From Phalacrocorax aristotelis (lineage: Eukaryota; Chordata; Aves; Suliformes; Phalacrocoracidae): a stretch of DNA of 64,000 bases. The stretch's first letter is position 1. Each line of letters starts with the position of its first letter. Below, piece by piece: positions 33,501 through 47,201 of the stretch. Made by a program: the position numbers and the translations under genes. The notes beneath the pieces were generated by a model. The model was not told the DNA's origin and searched no databases. It saw nothing but the letters and a program-made list of their open reading frames with translations. Where the stretch lies: assembly GCF_949628215.1 (NCBI RefSeq), contig NC_134297.1:8060001-8124000 (forward strand), in the 5' to 3' direction.

Positions 33501-34240
33501 GTGTCCCCAAGGGGCGATGGGTGCCCACCGCGGAGGCTGCTGCGGTTGGGGGGCGTGGGGGGGCCGAGGCTTGATGGCTCCAAGGACAGGGCTGGAGGGG
33601 AAAAAGTTGTCAGGGCACCCATGGGTGCTGAGCGGGTGTCCCTTGTCCCCTCCATCCTCAGCTCTGACTGTCCCCAGGGCCCTGCTGCCTGCAGAGAGGG
33701 TTCCACAGCAATGGGGGGCACCCAGGTGGGGAACCCATAACACTGGGGGCTCCCAGGCACAGGGTGGGGTTATTGGGTAGTCTTTGCTGGTCCCATAGCA
33801 CACTGGGGGGATCCCAGGCCCTGGGTGGGGGTCCCGTGGAACTGCGTGGGGGTCTTATCGCATCATGTGGGGGGTCTCATTGAGATGGGTGGGGGTCTTA
33901 TGGCACCAGGTGGACTTCTCCAGAGTACCCTGGGAGGGGGTCCCATGGAACTGAGTGGGGGCCCCATGGCACCAGAGGCAGGTCCCAGCCCCAGGACTCA
34001 CTGGAGGAGTAGGTTCCCCATGGCTCTGGGTGGGGTTCCCAGCCCTGGGGCTCACTGGAGGGGTGGGGGTCCCATGGCTCTGGGTGGGGTTCCCAGCCCT
34101 GGGGCTTACTGGAGGGGTGGGGGTCCTTGCCATCGCTGCCCAGGAGCCGGCTACTGAGGCTGCTGCTGCTGCTGAGGTTTCGCGGGGCACAGCTGCGTTT
34201 CCACGGACCACTGAGCCACGGTGAGTCACCAGCCACCAGC
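30559..34240 (-). CDS. ROBO4: ROBO4 cytoplasmic exons 10-16
   Basis: Exon 10 carries SPWLSGPW and the [10 protein letters not shown] block. Exons 11-12 read through WERIHKR into [11 protein letters not shown], matching the human AWKAKKKQELQ region. Exon 14 has [15 protein letters not shown]. Exon 15 has [15 protein letters not shown], an uninterrupted run of 13 Glu and the conserved [10 protein letters not shown] block. Exon 16 has [12 protein letters not shown] and a C-terminus that does not resemble the human one. A 54-bp tandem repeat follows the exon 10 donor, and a 30-bp array lies in intron 13. Confidence 0.82.
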
Positions 34241-37200
34241 CTGTGGAGCAAGGGGTGCCATTGGGGTGTCCCATCCCCACCATACTGGGGACCTACCATG
34301 TCCCCCACCCCATGGCCACTCACCTGCGGCGAGTCGCGGCGTCCTGGCTGGCGCGGCGCTGGCAGACGAGGAGGAGGAGGGCAAACAAGGCCAACCAGAG
34401 CAGTGAGCCAGCAGCTGCGATGACAGCGGGCTGCTGTAGCACCCGTACCACCCTGTTGCTCTCCGCCATCAGCCCTGCAAGGGCGCCACCAGTGTCACTC
34501 TCATGCCACCACCTTGACTCCCACCTGCACCAAACCTTGTTTCCCGTCCCCTACCCAGGATGCTGCAGGTGGCATTGCTGGGGACCCCCAGCCCCGCACT
34601 GTTGAAAGCCGCCACCTGGACACAGAATTTGGCCCCAGGGCTTGGGAGGAGGGTTTCCAGGCGGTGGGTGCCTCCATCCACTGTCCTATTGGTGGGGCGC
34701 TGCCAGCCTTCACCCATTGACCAGACCTGGTATACACCAAGAGAAAGGGACCCTAGATGAATCCCCCTTGATGGATCCCTGTTGATGGATCCCCCTTGGA
34801 TGGGATCCTTTGCATGGACCCCCTTGGGTGAACACCCCTGGGATGAATCCCTTGGATGGCCCCCCTTAGATGAGTCCCCTTGATGGACCCCCATTGATGG
34901 GTCCCTCTTGGACAGATCCCTTGGATGACCCCTTAAATGAATCCGCTTGGATGGACCCCCTTCGGTTAGATCCTCTTGGGTGACCCCTTTCCTTAGATTG
35001 ACCCCTTGGATGGATCGCCTTCGATGGATTCCCCACTTAGATGGCTCTCCTGGGATGGACCCCCAACTTGGTTGTCCCCCTTGGATGAACCCCCCTTGTT
35101 GAGATCCCTCTTGGATGGACCCCTTATATGCATCCCTTTTGGATGGACTGCTCGAGTGGTCCCACCGTGGATAGACCCCCACCTTTGAAAGGCTCCCTCC
35201 TCAGATGGCTCCCCCTTAGACAGACCCCTTGGGTGGACCAGAAGCCCCCCAGCCTCCCCCTGCCCCATCACCCCCAACCTTGTAGCCCTGGATGATGCCA
35301 TTGTGGGCCTCAGGAGGAGGTGGTTCCCAGCTCACGACCACGGTGCCATTCTCCATCTCAGCCTGGCCCAGGGTGACGTGCTGGGGCGCTGCACTTGGTA
35401 CTGCCGGGACAGGGGCACTGAGACCCCTGGGACCCCTAGCCGGCCCCCCCATCCTTCACCTGGGCATCCCTGGGGACACCTCACCCCCAGCATACCTTCC
35501 TCAGGTATCCAGAGGTGCCTGATGTTGCTGTCCAAACCCTGGGTCCCTCCAACGTAGGGGCGGACCTTGAACTCGTACACGTAGCCCCTGCGGAGCGCGG
35601 GGATGACGGTGCTGAGCTCCCTGCCTGCATCGTGTTGGTCCCAGGAGGGGCTGGCAGGGAGCAGGCAGCGGTACAGCACCACATAGCCCTCTGGCACCAG
35701 TGCCGGCGTCAGCATCTGGAGGGGATGGGAAGGGTTATGAAGCACGGTGGGATGCAGATGGGACACGGGGACAGAGCTCCAGCCTCATCCCTATGTCCCA
35801 TCCCACCCTGCTGGTGGGATCATGTCAGCCTCAGATGAACACGCCAGCATTACACCAACCTGCCAGCGGAGCTGGACAGCGGCAGTGGTGGGCAGCACAG
35901 TGCCATTGTCCAGGTGCAGCCTCACAGCCAGCAGGTCCCACGGCGCAGCCTCCCGCCGGCCCATTGGCAGCTGGTCTGTGGGGCAGAGGGAGGCTAGCAA
36001 CAGTGCTGGGCAGGAGCAAGGTCCTGCACCAGCCCAAGCACCCACCCCAGTCACCCATGGCCGGAGACCCTGATGTCTCCTTGGAAGGGCCCACTCAAAT
36101 GGACCCTTTGGATGGACACCTCTTGGATCGACCTCCTTTGATGGACCCCATCATAGACCCCACTGATGCATCCCTCTTGGATGGACCCTTAGGATGGATT
36201 CCTCTCTTTGGATCTCTTTGGATCCCCCTTTAGTGGCTCCCCCACCTTAGACAGACCCCTTGAAATAGATCCCCTTGGAGGAACTCTCTTGGATGGGACT
36301 CCTTTAGATAGACTGTCTTGAATGAATCCCATTGGATGGATCCACCCCCACCTGGATGAATCCCCTTAGATGGAACCCCTTAGGTGGACATGCTTGGATG
36401 GGCACCTTGGATGGATCCTTTTGGACAGATGCCTTTAGATGGACCTCCTGAGATGGACCCCACTGCTTCAGAAGTACCCCCTTTGATGGATCCTCATTGA
36501 ATCAACCCTGTTAGATGACTCAGTTGGATGGACCCCCTTGGATAGACCTCCTTGGACAGATGCCGTTGGATGGATCCTCATGGATGGGATCCCCTTGGAT
36601 GACCCCCTTGGATGGACCCCCTTGATTGGGCTCCCCTTGGATGGACACCTCTTGGATGGACCACCCTTGGGCAGACTCCCCTTGGATGACCTCCATGGAC
36701 GAACCCCTTGGATGAACCCCGTTAGATAGATCCTATTAGATGACTCCACTTGCGAGGACGCCCCAGCTGGCCCTAGGTGCCCATGGCGGTGGAAGCCATG
36801 GAGGTCCCACCACTGACCCTCCACGTGGAGGTGGGCGGCTGCGGCGGCGGTGCCTAGCTGGCTCTGCGCTGTACACACGTAGGTGCCGGCATCAGCGGGC
36901 GTCACAGCGTGGAGGCGCAACGTGTGCTCCTGGTCCACCTCATGCCTGTGGATCACCAGCTCTCCATCAGCCCCACCACTGTCCCACCCTGGAGATGGGA
37001 CACCTCCACCCAGCCACCACCTACCTGCCCCAGGGCAGGTCCCCACGCTCCTTGTGCCACTGCACCCGCGGTGCTGGGTCACCTTGGGCGCCACAGCGCA
37101 GCTCCACGGTGCTGCCAGCCACCACCATGGCATCGCTCGGGCGCCGCACGATGGTCGGCTTCTCTGCAGTGGGGGGACATCGAGGACGTGGCACCAAGGC

Positions 37201-37842
37201 CCAGGCATGATGCGTCCACCACCCACAGGAGACCCTCAGCTTACCCAGGACGGAGACACGGGCGCCCCGGCTCTCCCTCTCGCCCGCCGTGTTGGCTGCC
37301 ACGCAGACGTAGAGCCCGGAGTCGCTCCGTCGTGCCGGTGCCACCCGCAACTTCCCATTGGTGACCGCGTACCGGTCGCCAGTCAAGTTCAAGGTCACCC
37401 CATCCTTCTTCCAGGTGACACGGGGTTCGGGGTGCCCCGAGGGTGGCACGCAATCCAGCTCCAGTGCTTGCCCCGCTGTGGCCACCAAATCACCCGGCTG
37501 CAGGCGGAAATTCTCCCGCAGTGCTGCGGTGGGGAGGGGACACCGTGGGTGGTGGTGGGAGGGGGGAGGAAAGGATTTTTTGGGGTGCCCCCCACCCACA
37601 TCATCCCTCCGAGGTGTCCTTACCAGCTGCGGTTTGGGGTGCTGTGGCTGCGCTGGGGGGGTAGCAGCCTGTGGGGTGACATGGAGGCCATGGATGCACT
37701 GAGCAGGCACCGTCTCAGCCCCGGTGGGGGGCGGGGGCAGAGTTAAGGGTATTTTGCCCCCCTGGGGGCCGTACTCACCTCCCTGGCGCAGCACGACGAG
37801 GCAGAGCCCCAGGCCCAGCGCCATCACCCAGCCGCTCGCCAT
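30559..37842 (-). CDS. ROBO4: ROBO4 endothelial roundabout receptor, 16 coding exons
   Basis: ROBO4 is the vascular Robo, which stabilises vessels in mammals. The 893-residue model: signal peptide, 2 Ig, 2 FN3, TM and an intracellular tail. Exons: 37842-37779, 37523-37245, 37163-37025, 36945-36818, 35975-35860, 35715-35496, 35400-35279, 34726-34555, 34474-34324, 34240-34110, 33591-33415, 33330-33259, 33147-33036, 31550-31461, 31380-31052, 30938-30559. GT-AG junctions and phases agree to the stop. Matches to human ROBO4 (recalled) include [64 protein letters not shown] and PTWDWG. Exons 13-14 flank a minisatellite and are the least certain. The gene converges on ROBO3 and follows HEPACAM, as in mammals. 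Confidence 0.9.
30561..30566 (+). terminator. AATAAA poly(A) signal, probably ROBO3
   Basis: A canonical AATAAA is followed by a short T-rich stretch. It overlaps the complement of the ROBO4 stop codon (30559-30561), so the two convergent genes share these bases if the assignment is right. Confidence 0.5.
31551..32942 (-). repeat. 30-bp codon-phased minisatellite in ROBO4 intron 13
   Basis: About 46 units of 30 bp are present, read on the gene strand as AGGCACCCCAGGGACATGTC then CCCAGTGACC ([10 protein letters not shown]). Both array ends are in phase with flanking ROBO4 codons, but a 1-bp register change near 32110 breaks the frame, so the array is best read as intron. Each unit contains a GTGACCAG|GCACC-type sequence, like the exon 14 acceptor at 31551. 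Confidence 0.85.
33760..34109 (-). repeat. 54-bp tandem repeat spanning ROBO4 exon 10 donor
   Basis: Three clear copies of a 54-bp unit cover the end of exon 10 and the start of intron 10, each with CCTCCAGT(A/G)AG. Candidate 5' splice sites lie at 34109/34108, 34055/34054 and 34001/34000. More diverged copies continue toward 33760. The second and third sites would extend exon 10 by 54 or 108 nt in frame. Confidence 0.75.
34324..35975 (-). CDS. ROBO4: ROBO4 FN3 domains and TM helix (residues 204-463)
   Basis: Exons 5-6 encode FN3-1 ([15 protein letters not shown], then [19 protein letters not shown]). Exons 7-8 encode FN3-2 ([19 protein letters not shown], then [19 protein letters not shown]). 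Exon 9 encodes the TM helix (about residues 431-451, [20 protein letters not shown]) followed by CQRRA. The order and exon borders parallel ROBO3 exons 13-17, supporting paralogy. Confidence 0.88.
34740..35265. repeat. TTGGATGGACCCCC repeat in ROBO4 intron 7
   Basis: Degenerate units of 16-20 bp (CCCCTTGGATGGAC) fill intron 7. The same motif fills intron 4. Some minus-strand frames stay open, but no ROBO-like protein is encoded. Confidence 0.8.
36085..36750. repeat. TTGGATGGACCCCC repeat in ROBO4 intron 4
   Basis: Same repeat family as intron 7 (CCCTTGGATGGAC with variants), about 35 units, lying between the Ig3-type domain exon 4 and the first FN3 exon. Confidence 0.8.
36818..37842 (-). CDS. 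ROBO4: ROBO4 signal peptide and two Ig domains (residues 1-203)
   Basis: Exon 1 encodes a signal peptide ([20 protein letters not shown]). Exon 2 encodes an Ig domain opening [12 protein letters not shown], which matches Robo Ig2 (compare ROBO3 [12 protein letters not shown]). Exons 3-4 encode a second Ig opening [18 protein letters not shown] with ADAGTYVC, which matches Robo Ig3 in sequence and in intron position. Human ROBO4 instead has Ig1- and Ig2-like domains followed directly by FN3. No Ig1-type exon fits in the 255-bp intron 1. Confidence 0.85.
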
Positions 37843-38340
37843 GCCACACCCGGCCAGCCTTCCCGCTTCCTCCCTAAATCCTGGTCCCTCCCCGCCGGCA
37901 CCGGGGCCGGATCCGGCTCCGGATGGGGGGGCACAATAGCCGGACGTGGGGGCTGGGAAGGGACGGGTGGGGGCGGGGATGGGCAGAAACAGCTCAGCTG
38001 AGCCACGGCGCTGGGAGCACTCGATCGCGGTGGCACCCACAGCACCCAGAGGCAGCGGGGCTGGGGACACAGGTGGTTAACGAATTTAATTAATCAGAAG
38101 CAATTCCCCCCGCCCCCAAGATAAGTTAAGAATAAATGAGCTCTCAGCTGGAGACACCATCAGTAGGGGCCAGAGTGAACGCTCCAGGGGCTCCCAGGCT
38201 CTGCAAGCTTAAATTTGGGAGCCAGCCAGGTGCGTCAAGCTTGTCTGTTCTTGGCTGCCACCCACCTCTCGTGTGTCCCCCCCTCTCCGGGGAGGCAGGG
38301 GGGCACTGTGATCCACAAAGACACCCAAGGGTGCCGCTGC
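37843..38340 (-). promoter_or_regulatory. ROBO4 upstream/promoter region
   Basis: About 0.5 kb separates the ROBO4 start from the probable HEPACAM poly(A) site. GGAA-type ETS cores occur near 37862-37872 (GGAGGAAGCGGGAAGG on the gene strand). AGATAAG, a GATA site, lies at 38119-38125, and AT-rich TTAATTAATC sits near 38088-38096. ETS and GATA sites are known in mammalian ROBO4 endothelial promoters; function here is inferred. Confidence 0.4.
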
Positions 38341-38360
38341 TGGCCGGGTAGTACGTTTAG

Positions 38361-38366
38361 TTTATT
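38361..38366 (-). terminator. AATAAA poly(A) signal, probably HEPACAM
   Basis: AATAAA on the minus strand (TTTATT on plus) lies 1.5 kb downstream of the HEPACAM stop and about 0.5 kb before the ROBO4 start codon. It is the first such signal noticed downstream of HEPACAM. Confidence 0.5.
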
Positions 38367-38689
38367 GGTTAGTAGTGCACCCTGAGCACCCCGGGGTGCC
38401 CTGGCACCCACTCCAGAAGCCCCCGGAGCCCAGCTTGCTTGGCCAGCCGCCCTCGGCTTCTCATCCTAAACCTATTTCCCGGGAAGGCCCTGGGGAGAGG
38501 CAATGCTGTGAGCCCCAAAACCAGGGGATTTTCACAGAAAATCCTGGTGCGGCAGAGGGGCAGCACTCGGGCCAGGGGTTTGAGCCCACCTTTAGGGGAC
38601 GGTGCAGCTGGGGAGCTGGGGGGGAAGAAGGGACCACCCTCCCCACCCCCCGTTTAGGCCTCCTGTGCTCGCTTGGGCGAGCTTGCATG

Positions 38690-39670
38690 TTAGCACGCCC
38701 TCCGCTCCATACAGCGCCAGGTGCCTGCGTGCACGGCTCTGCGTGCCGCGGTGGGTGGGCATGGTGCCCTTGCACGCGCACACACCGGCTATGGGTGTGC
38801 TCGCTCGGCATGCCTGGAGCGTGCTCCCTGCACGGCCCTGCAGGCTCTGTGCATGCTCTTTGAGCGTGTTCCAAGCGCATTCCTCCCGCATGCTCCGTGC
38901 AAGCACTGCACGCGTGCTCTGTCATGCTCTCTGCACGCTCTCTCGTGCTCTTTGCACGCTTTCTGCGTGCTCCATGCGTGCCCCGTACAAATGCTGCACG
39001 CATGCTTTCTGTGCACGCTCTGCGCGTGCCCTCCTGCAAGCTCCATGTACACTCTCTTCTGACACTCCACGCGTGGTGTCCCTGCGTGCTCTGCATGCGG
39101 TGTCTGCAACTGCTGCATGCACGCAATCTCCACATGCTCTGTGCATGCCCTGCGCAGACTCTTTCTGCACACTCGTGCTCCTTGCACACTCTGTGCATCC
39201 TCGGACAGCACTCCCAGTACTGCACTCTCCTGCAAACGCCACACATGGTCTCTGCACACTGCATGCACACTTCCTCCACGTTCCCCACACGCCTGCCCTC
39301 CACACAATCCACGCCGTCTCCATGTGCTCCACATGCTCTCTCCTGCACTCTCTGTGCACACTCTCTCTGCACACCCTTGTGCTGTCTGGCACCCTTTGTG
39401 CACGCTCTCTGCATGCTTCAGGCATGCTCTGGGTACACCCTCTCCGCTCACCCCTTGAGTGTTACCTCCGCGCCCTCTGTGCGTGCTCCACGCAAGCCCT
39501 CTTGCACGCTCCGTGCGTGCTTTCCCTGTGCACTGCGGGCTCTGTGAACGCCCTCTTGCACGCTCCGTGCACGCTCTCCCTGCACGCTCCGCACATGCCC
39601 TCTTGCACGCTCTCTCCCGCACGCTCCCAGAAAGCGCGTGCGCTTTCTGCACGCTCCCTGCACGCTCATC
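38690..39670. repeat. TGCACGCTCT repeat, probable HEPACAM 3' UTR
   Basis: About 1 kb of short TGCACGCTC/GCGTGCTC units, roughly 9-12 bp, rich in alternating TG and CA steps. It lies between the HEPACAM stop and its probable poly(A) signal, so it is likely transcribed as 3' UTR. It creates the longest ORF of the window (546 codons, plus strand), which is antisense to HEPACAM exons and not credible as a gene. Confidence 0.75.
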
Positions 39671-39855
39671 CCGCTGAGAAAGCCATTCAAGCGACGCCCC
39701 GGGAAGGCGGGGGACGGAAGAGGGGAGCTCCGGGTGGGATCAATAGCAAATTAGTGACTTTACGCCCAGCCGAACGATGCCCAGTGGTGGGAGTGGGGCC
39801 ACGCCAGTGTCCCCGCTCGCTTGCCGCCGCCGAAGCGCGCACGTGTCCCCCCTGC

Positions 39856-44805
<4,950 letters not shown>

Positions 44806-45274
44806 TTCGGGCAGGTTCGCCCCCCGAATCGCTCCGCTTCCCCACTCCGGGCACGTCCCTCGGCGCTCCCGGCTTGGCGCTCGGCCCCGCTCATGTCTCT
44901 TGGGTTGGTTTTTTTTTCCCTTTTTTTTTTGTTCTTTCCTTTCTCAATAGAGCCCTGTGTCCTGGTGGCTTTCGCCTCCCCGGTGGCCTTGATCTGGCAT
45001 TTATTTGGGGAAAAACCACTCAGATTTGCAATTTCTCCCCCCAAGTTTCCATGTTTTCCCCATCCTGGGGAGACGCTCGAGGTCAGGGGCATCACCCCAT
45101 TGAGCCTGGCTGAGGTGTGAGGTTTGCCATTCCCTCCGCGGGCAATCCCATGGGATTCAGGGCTCAGAGCATCCCACTAAGTTGTTTTTTTTTAGGGGGA
45201 GCATTTTGCAGAGCTGCTCCCCATCCCCCCAAACAAAGCTCCCCCACTTTCCCCCTCCCCCCGCCCCATTTCTT

Positions 45275-45295
45275 CCCAGGCTTTATAAAGAAGCC
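45275..45295 (-). promoter_or_regulatory. TATA-like palindrome upstream of HEPACAM
   Basis: CTTTATAAAG (45281-45290) reads as TATAAAG on either strand and is followed on the minus strand by C/T- and G-rich sequence leading to the HEPACAM start 0.48 kb away. A TATA box for HEPACAM is plausible; a CCDC15-directed role is less likely. Weak evidence. Confidence 0.3.
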
Positions 45296-45559
45296 GCAGA
45301 GGCGTCCAGGCTTCGTTCCAGCCCCAGTGCCAATTAGCGCCGGTTCCCCCAGGCGTCGCTGAATAGGGCAGCGGGGATGCGGGGCAGGGTGCCCGGAGCC
45401 ACTTCCCACCCCCACACTGAGACCTGCCAAGCTCATCACCCCAGTGAGCCCCTGCTCGTCCCCGTCCCCCCCCACCCCAAGGAGGCTCTGCAGGCCCCAA
45501 ACAGGGTCGAGGCCTCTGAGCATCCTGCCCCAGCGGGTTGGAGGTGCTTTGGGGGAGAT

Positions 45560-45920
45560 TTTTTTTGGGGGGGGGTGTTATGCGGAGGTGGTATGGGGGG
45601 GTGTTTTGGGGGGACTTTTTGGGAGAGGCTATAAGGAGGGTTTCGGGGGATGCCATAGGGAGATGCTTTGAAGGACTTTTTGGGGGATGTTAAGGGGGTT
45701 ACTGTGAGGGTGGGGAGGATGCTTTGGGGTGATGCTGTAGGGGGGCCTCTGGGGGGGATGCTGTGGGGAGATGTTACAGGAAGATACTTTGGGGGGGTTC
45801 AGGGATGCTGTGGGGGACACGGCGGGGATATTTGGTGGGGATTTCAGGAGCGCGCTCTGGGGGTGCTTCAGGGATGATCAGGGGGTTGTTTCGGGGGTGC
45901 TTTGGGGGAACACAGAGCAG
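45560..45920. repeat. G-rich repeat GGGGGATGCTTTGGGG
   Basis: Irregular units of 20-30 bp (GGGATGCTNTGGGGAGATG) occur in the intergenic region between HEPACAM and CCDC15. The strand is strongly G-skewed. Confidence 0.65.
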
Positions 45921-45939
45921 TCACCGCCGCCCCCCACCT

Positions 45940-46200
45940 TGCCCGTCCGTGGCGGGACGCGAACCCTCCGGCCCGGGTGTAGGGCGGGTGTCTCTGTGGG
46001 GGCGGGGCTGAGCGAGCCGGGGGCGGGGAACGGGGCGGGGCCCGGGGAAGGGGGCGCGTCCAGTGGGCGTGTCCGGGGCGGGGATGGGGTGGGGCCGAGC
46101 GGGCGCAAGTGGCGCCGGGATTCAAAGCGTCGGTTGAGGCGGAAGTGGCGGTTGGTGGGGTCGGGGGCGGGCTCGGGGCGTTCTGGGGGCCAGAGGAGGG
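45940..46200 (+). promoter_or_regulatory. CCDC15 CpG-island promoter
   Basis: Dense CpG and GC boxes (GGGGCGGGG several times) occur with an ETS-like GCGGAAGTG (46139-46147) and no TATA box. It is about 1.1 kb before the CCDC15 coding start, so a non-coding first exon is likely here; an acceptor-like CCCCAG at 47180-47185 precedes the coding exon. Confidence 0.55.
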
Positions 46201-47050
46201 GGCGTGAGGGATGGCGGGGTGCCCGAGGGTGAGGGGGGGTCGGGTTTGGGGGTGCCCGGGGGATGAGGGGAAGGGGGTGCAAGGACGGGGGGGTGGGGTG
46301 GTGTGCAGGGTTTGGGGGTGCCCGGAGGGGAGGGAGGTGCAGGGGTGGGTGGGTGCGGGGTTTTCGGGTGTCCGGGGGATGAGGGGAGGGGGGGTGCAGG
46401 GTTTGGGGGAGCCCGGGGTGAGGGGGTGTGTAGGGTTTGGGGCTGCCGGGGGGTGCAGGGGTGAGGGGGCACTGCAGGACTTGCGGGTGCCTGTGAGGGG
46501 AGTGGGGTGCCGGGGTGAGGAAGGGGGTACAGGGTTTGGGGGTGCCCGGGGGTGAGGGGAAGGGGGTTCATGGGTGAAGTGGAATGCACGGGTTCGGGGT
46601 GCCTGGAGGGGAGGGGTTGCCCAGGGGTGAGGAGGGGGATGCAGGGTTTTTGGGTGCCTGGGGATGGGGGGGGGTGCAGGATTTGGGGGGGCTGCAGAGC
46701 TTGGGGGTGCCTGTGAGGGGAGGGGGCTGCTGGGTAGAGGAGGGCGATGCAGGGCTTATGGTGCCTGGGGGTGAGGGGAGGGGGCTGCAGGGTTTGGGGG
46801 TGCCCAGGGGTGAGGGAAGGGGGCTGTAGGGGCTGGGGTTATGGGAAGATGAAGGAACAGGGGGTGCTATGGAATGCCCGAGGGGGGTCTGTGGGTTAAG
46901 GGGGTGGGCATGGAGGTGCCTGGTGGCTGAAGGGGGCACCCAGGGGGTGTGGGGAGATGAGGGTGCAGTGGGGGAGGCTGATGGGGAGGGGGGTGCCTTG
47001 GTGTGAGGGTGCACGGGGGGTACTCAGCTGTGAGGGGTTGGGGGTCCCCA
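46200..47050. repeat. G-rich minisatellite GGGTTTGGGGGTGCCCGGGG
   Basis: Units of about 40-48 bp with GGGTTTGGGGGTGCC and GGTGAGGGGAGGGGG extend downstream from the CCDC15 CpG island, probably inside a 5' UTR intron. The plus (RNA-like) strand is G-rich, with repeated GTGAG and GGGG runs. Confidence 0.8.
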
Positions 47051-47201
47051 GTCAGTGTGGGGAGGCGGGGGAGGGGGTGCAGTGGTGTGGTGGGAAATGG
47101 GGTGCCTCGTGGCTGAGCAGAGGTGGGGGGCTGCGAGTCAGGGTGCCCCCGAGGAGGGGTATGCTCACCTCCGCCCCTTCCCCAGGGCCAAAGGTGCTGC
47201 G

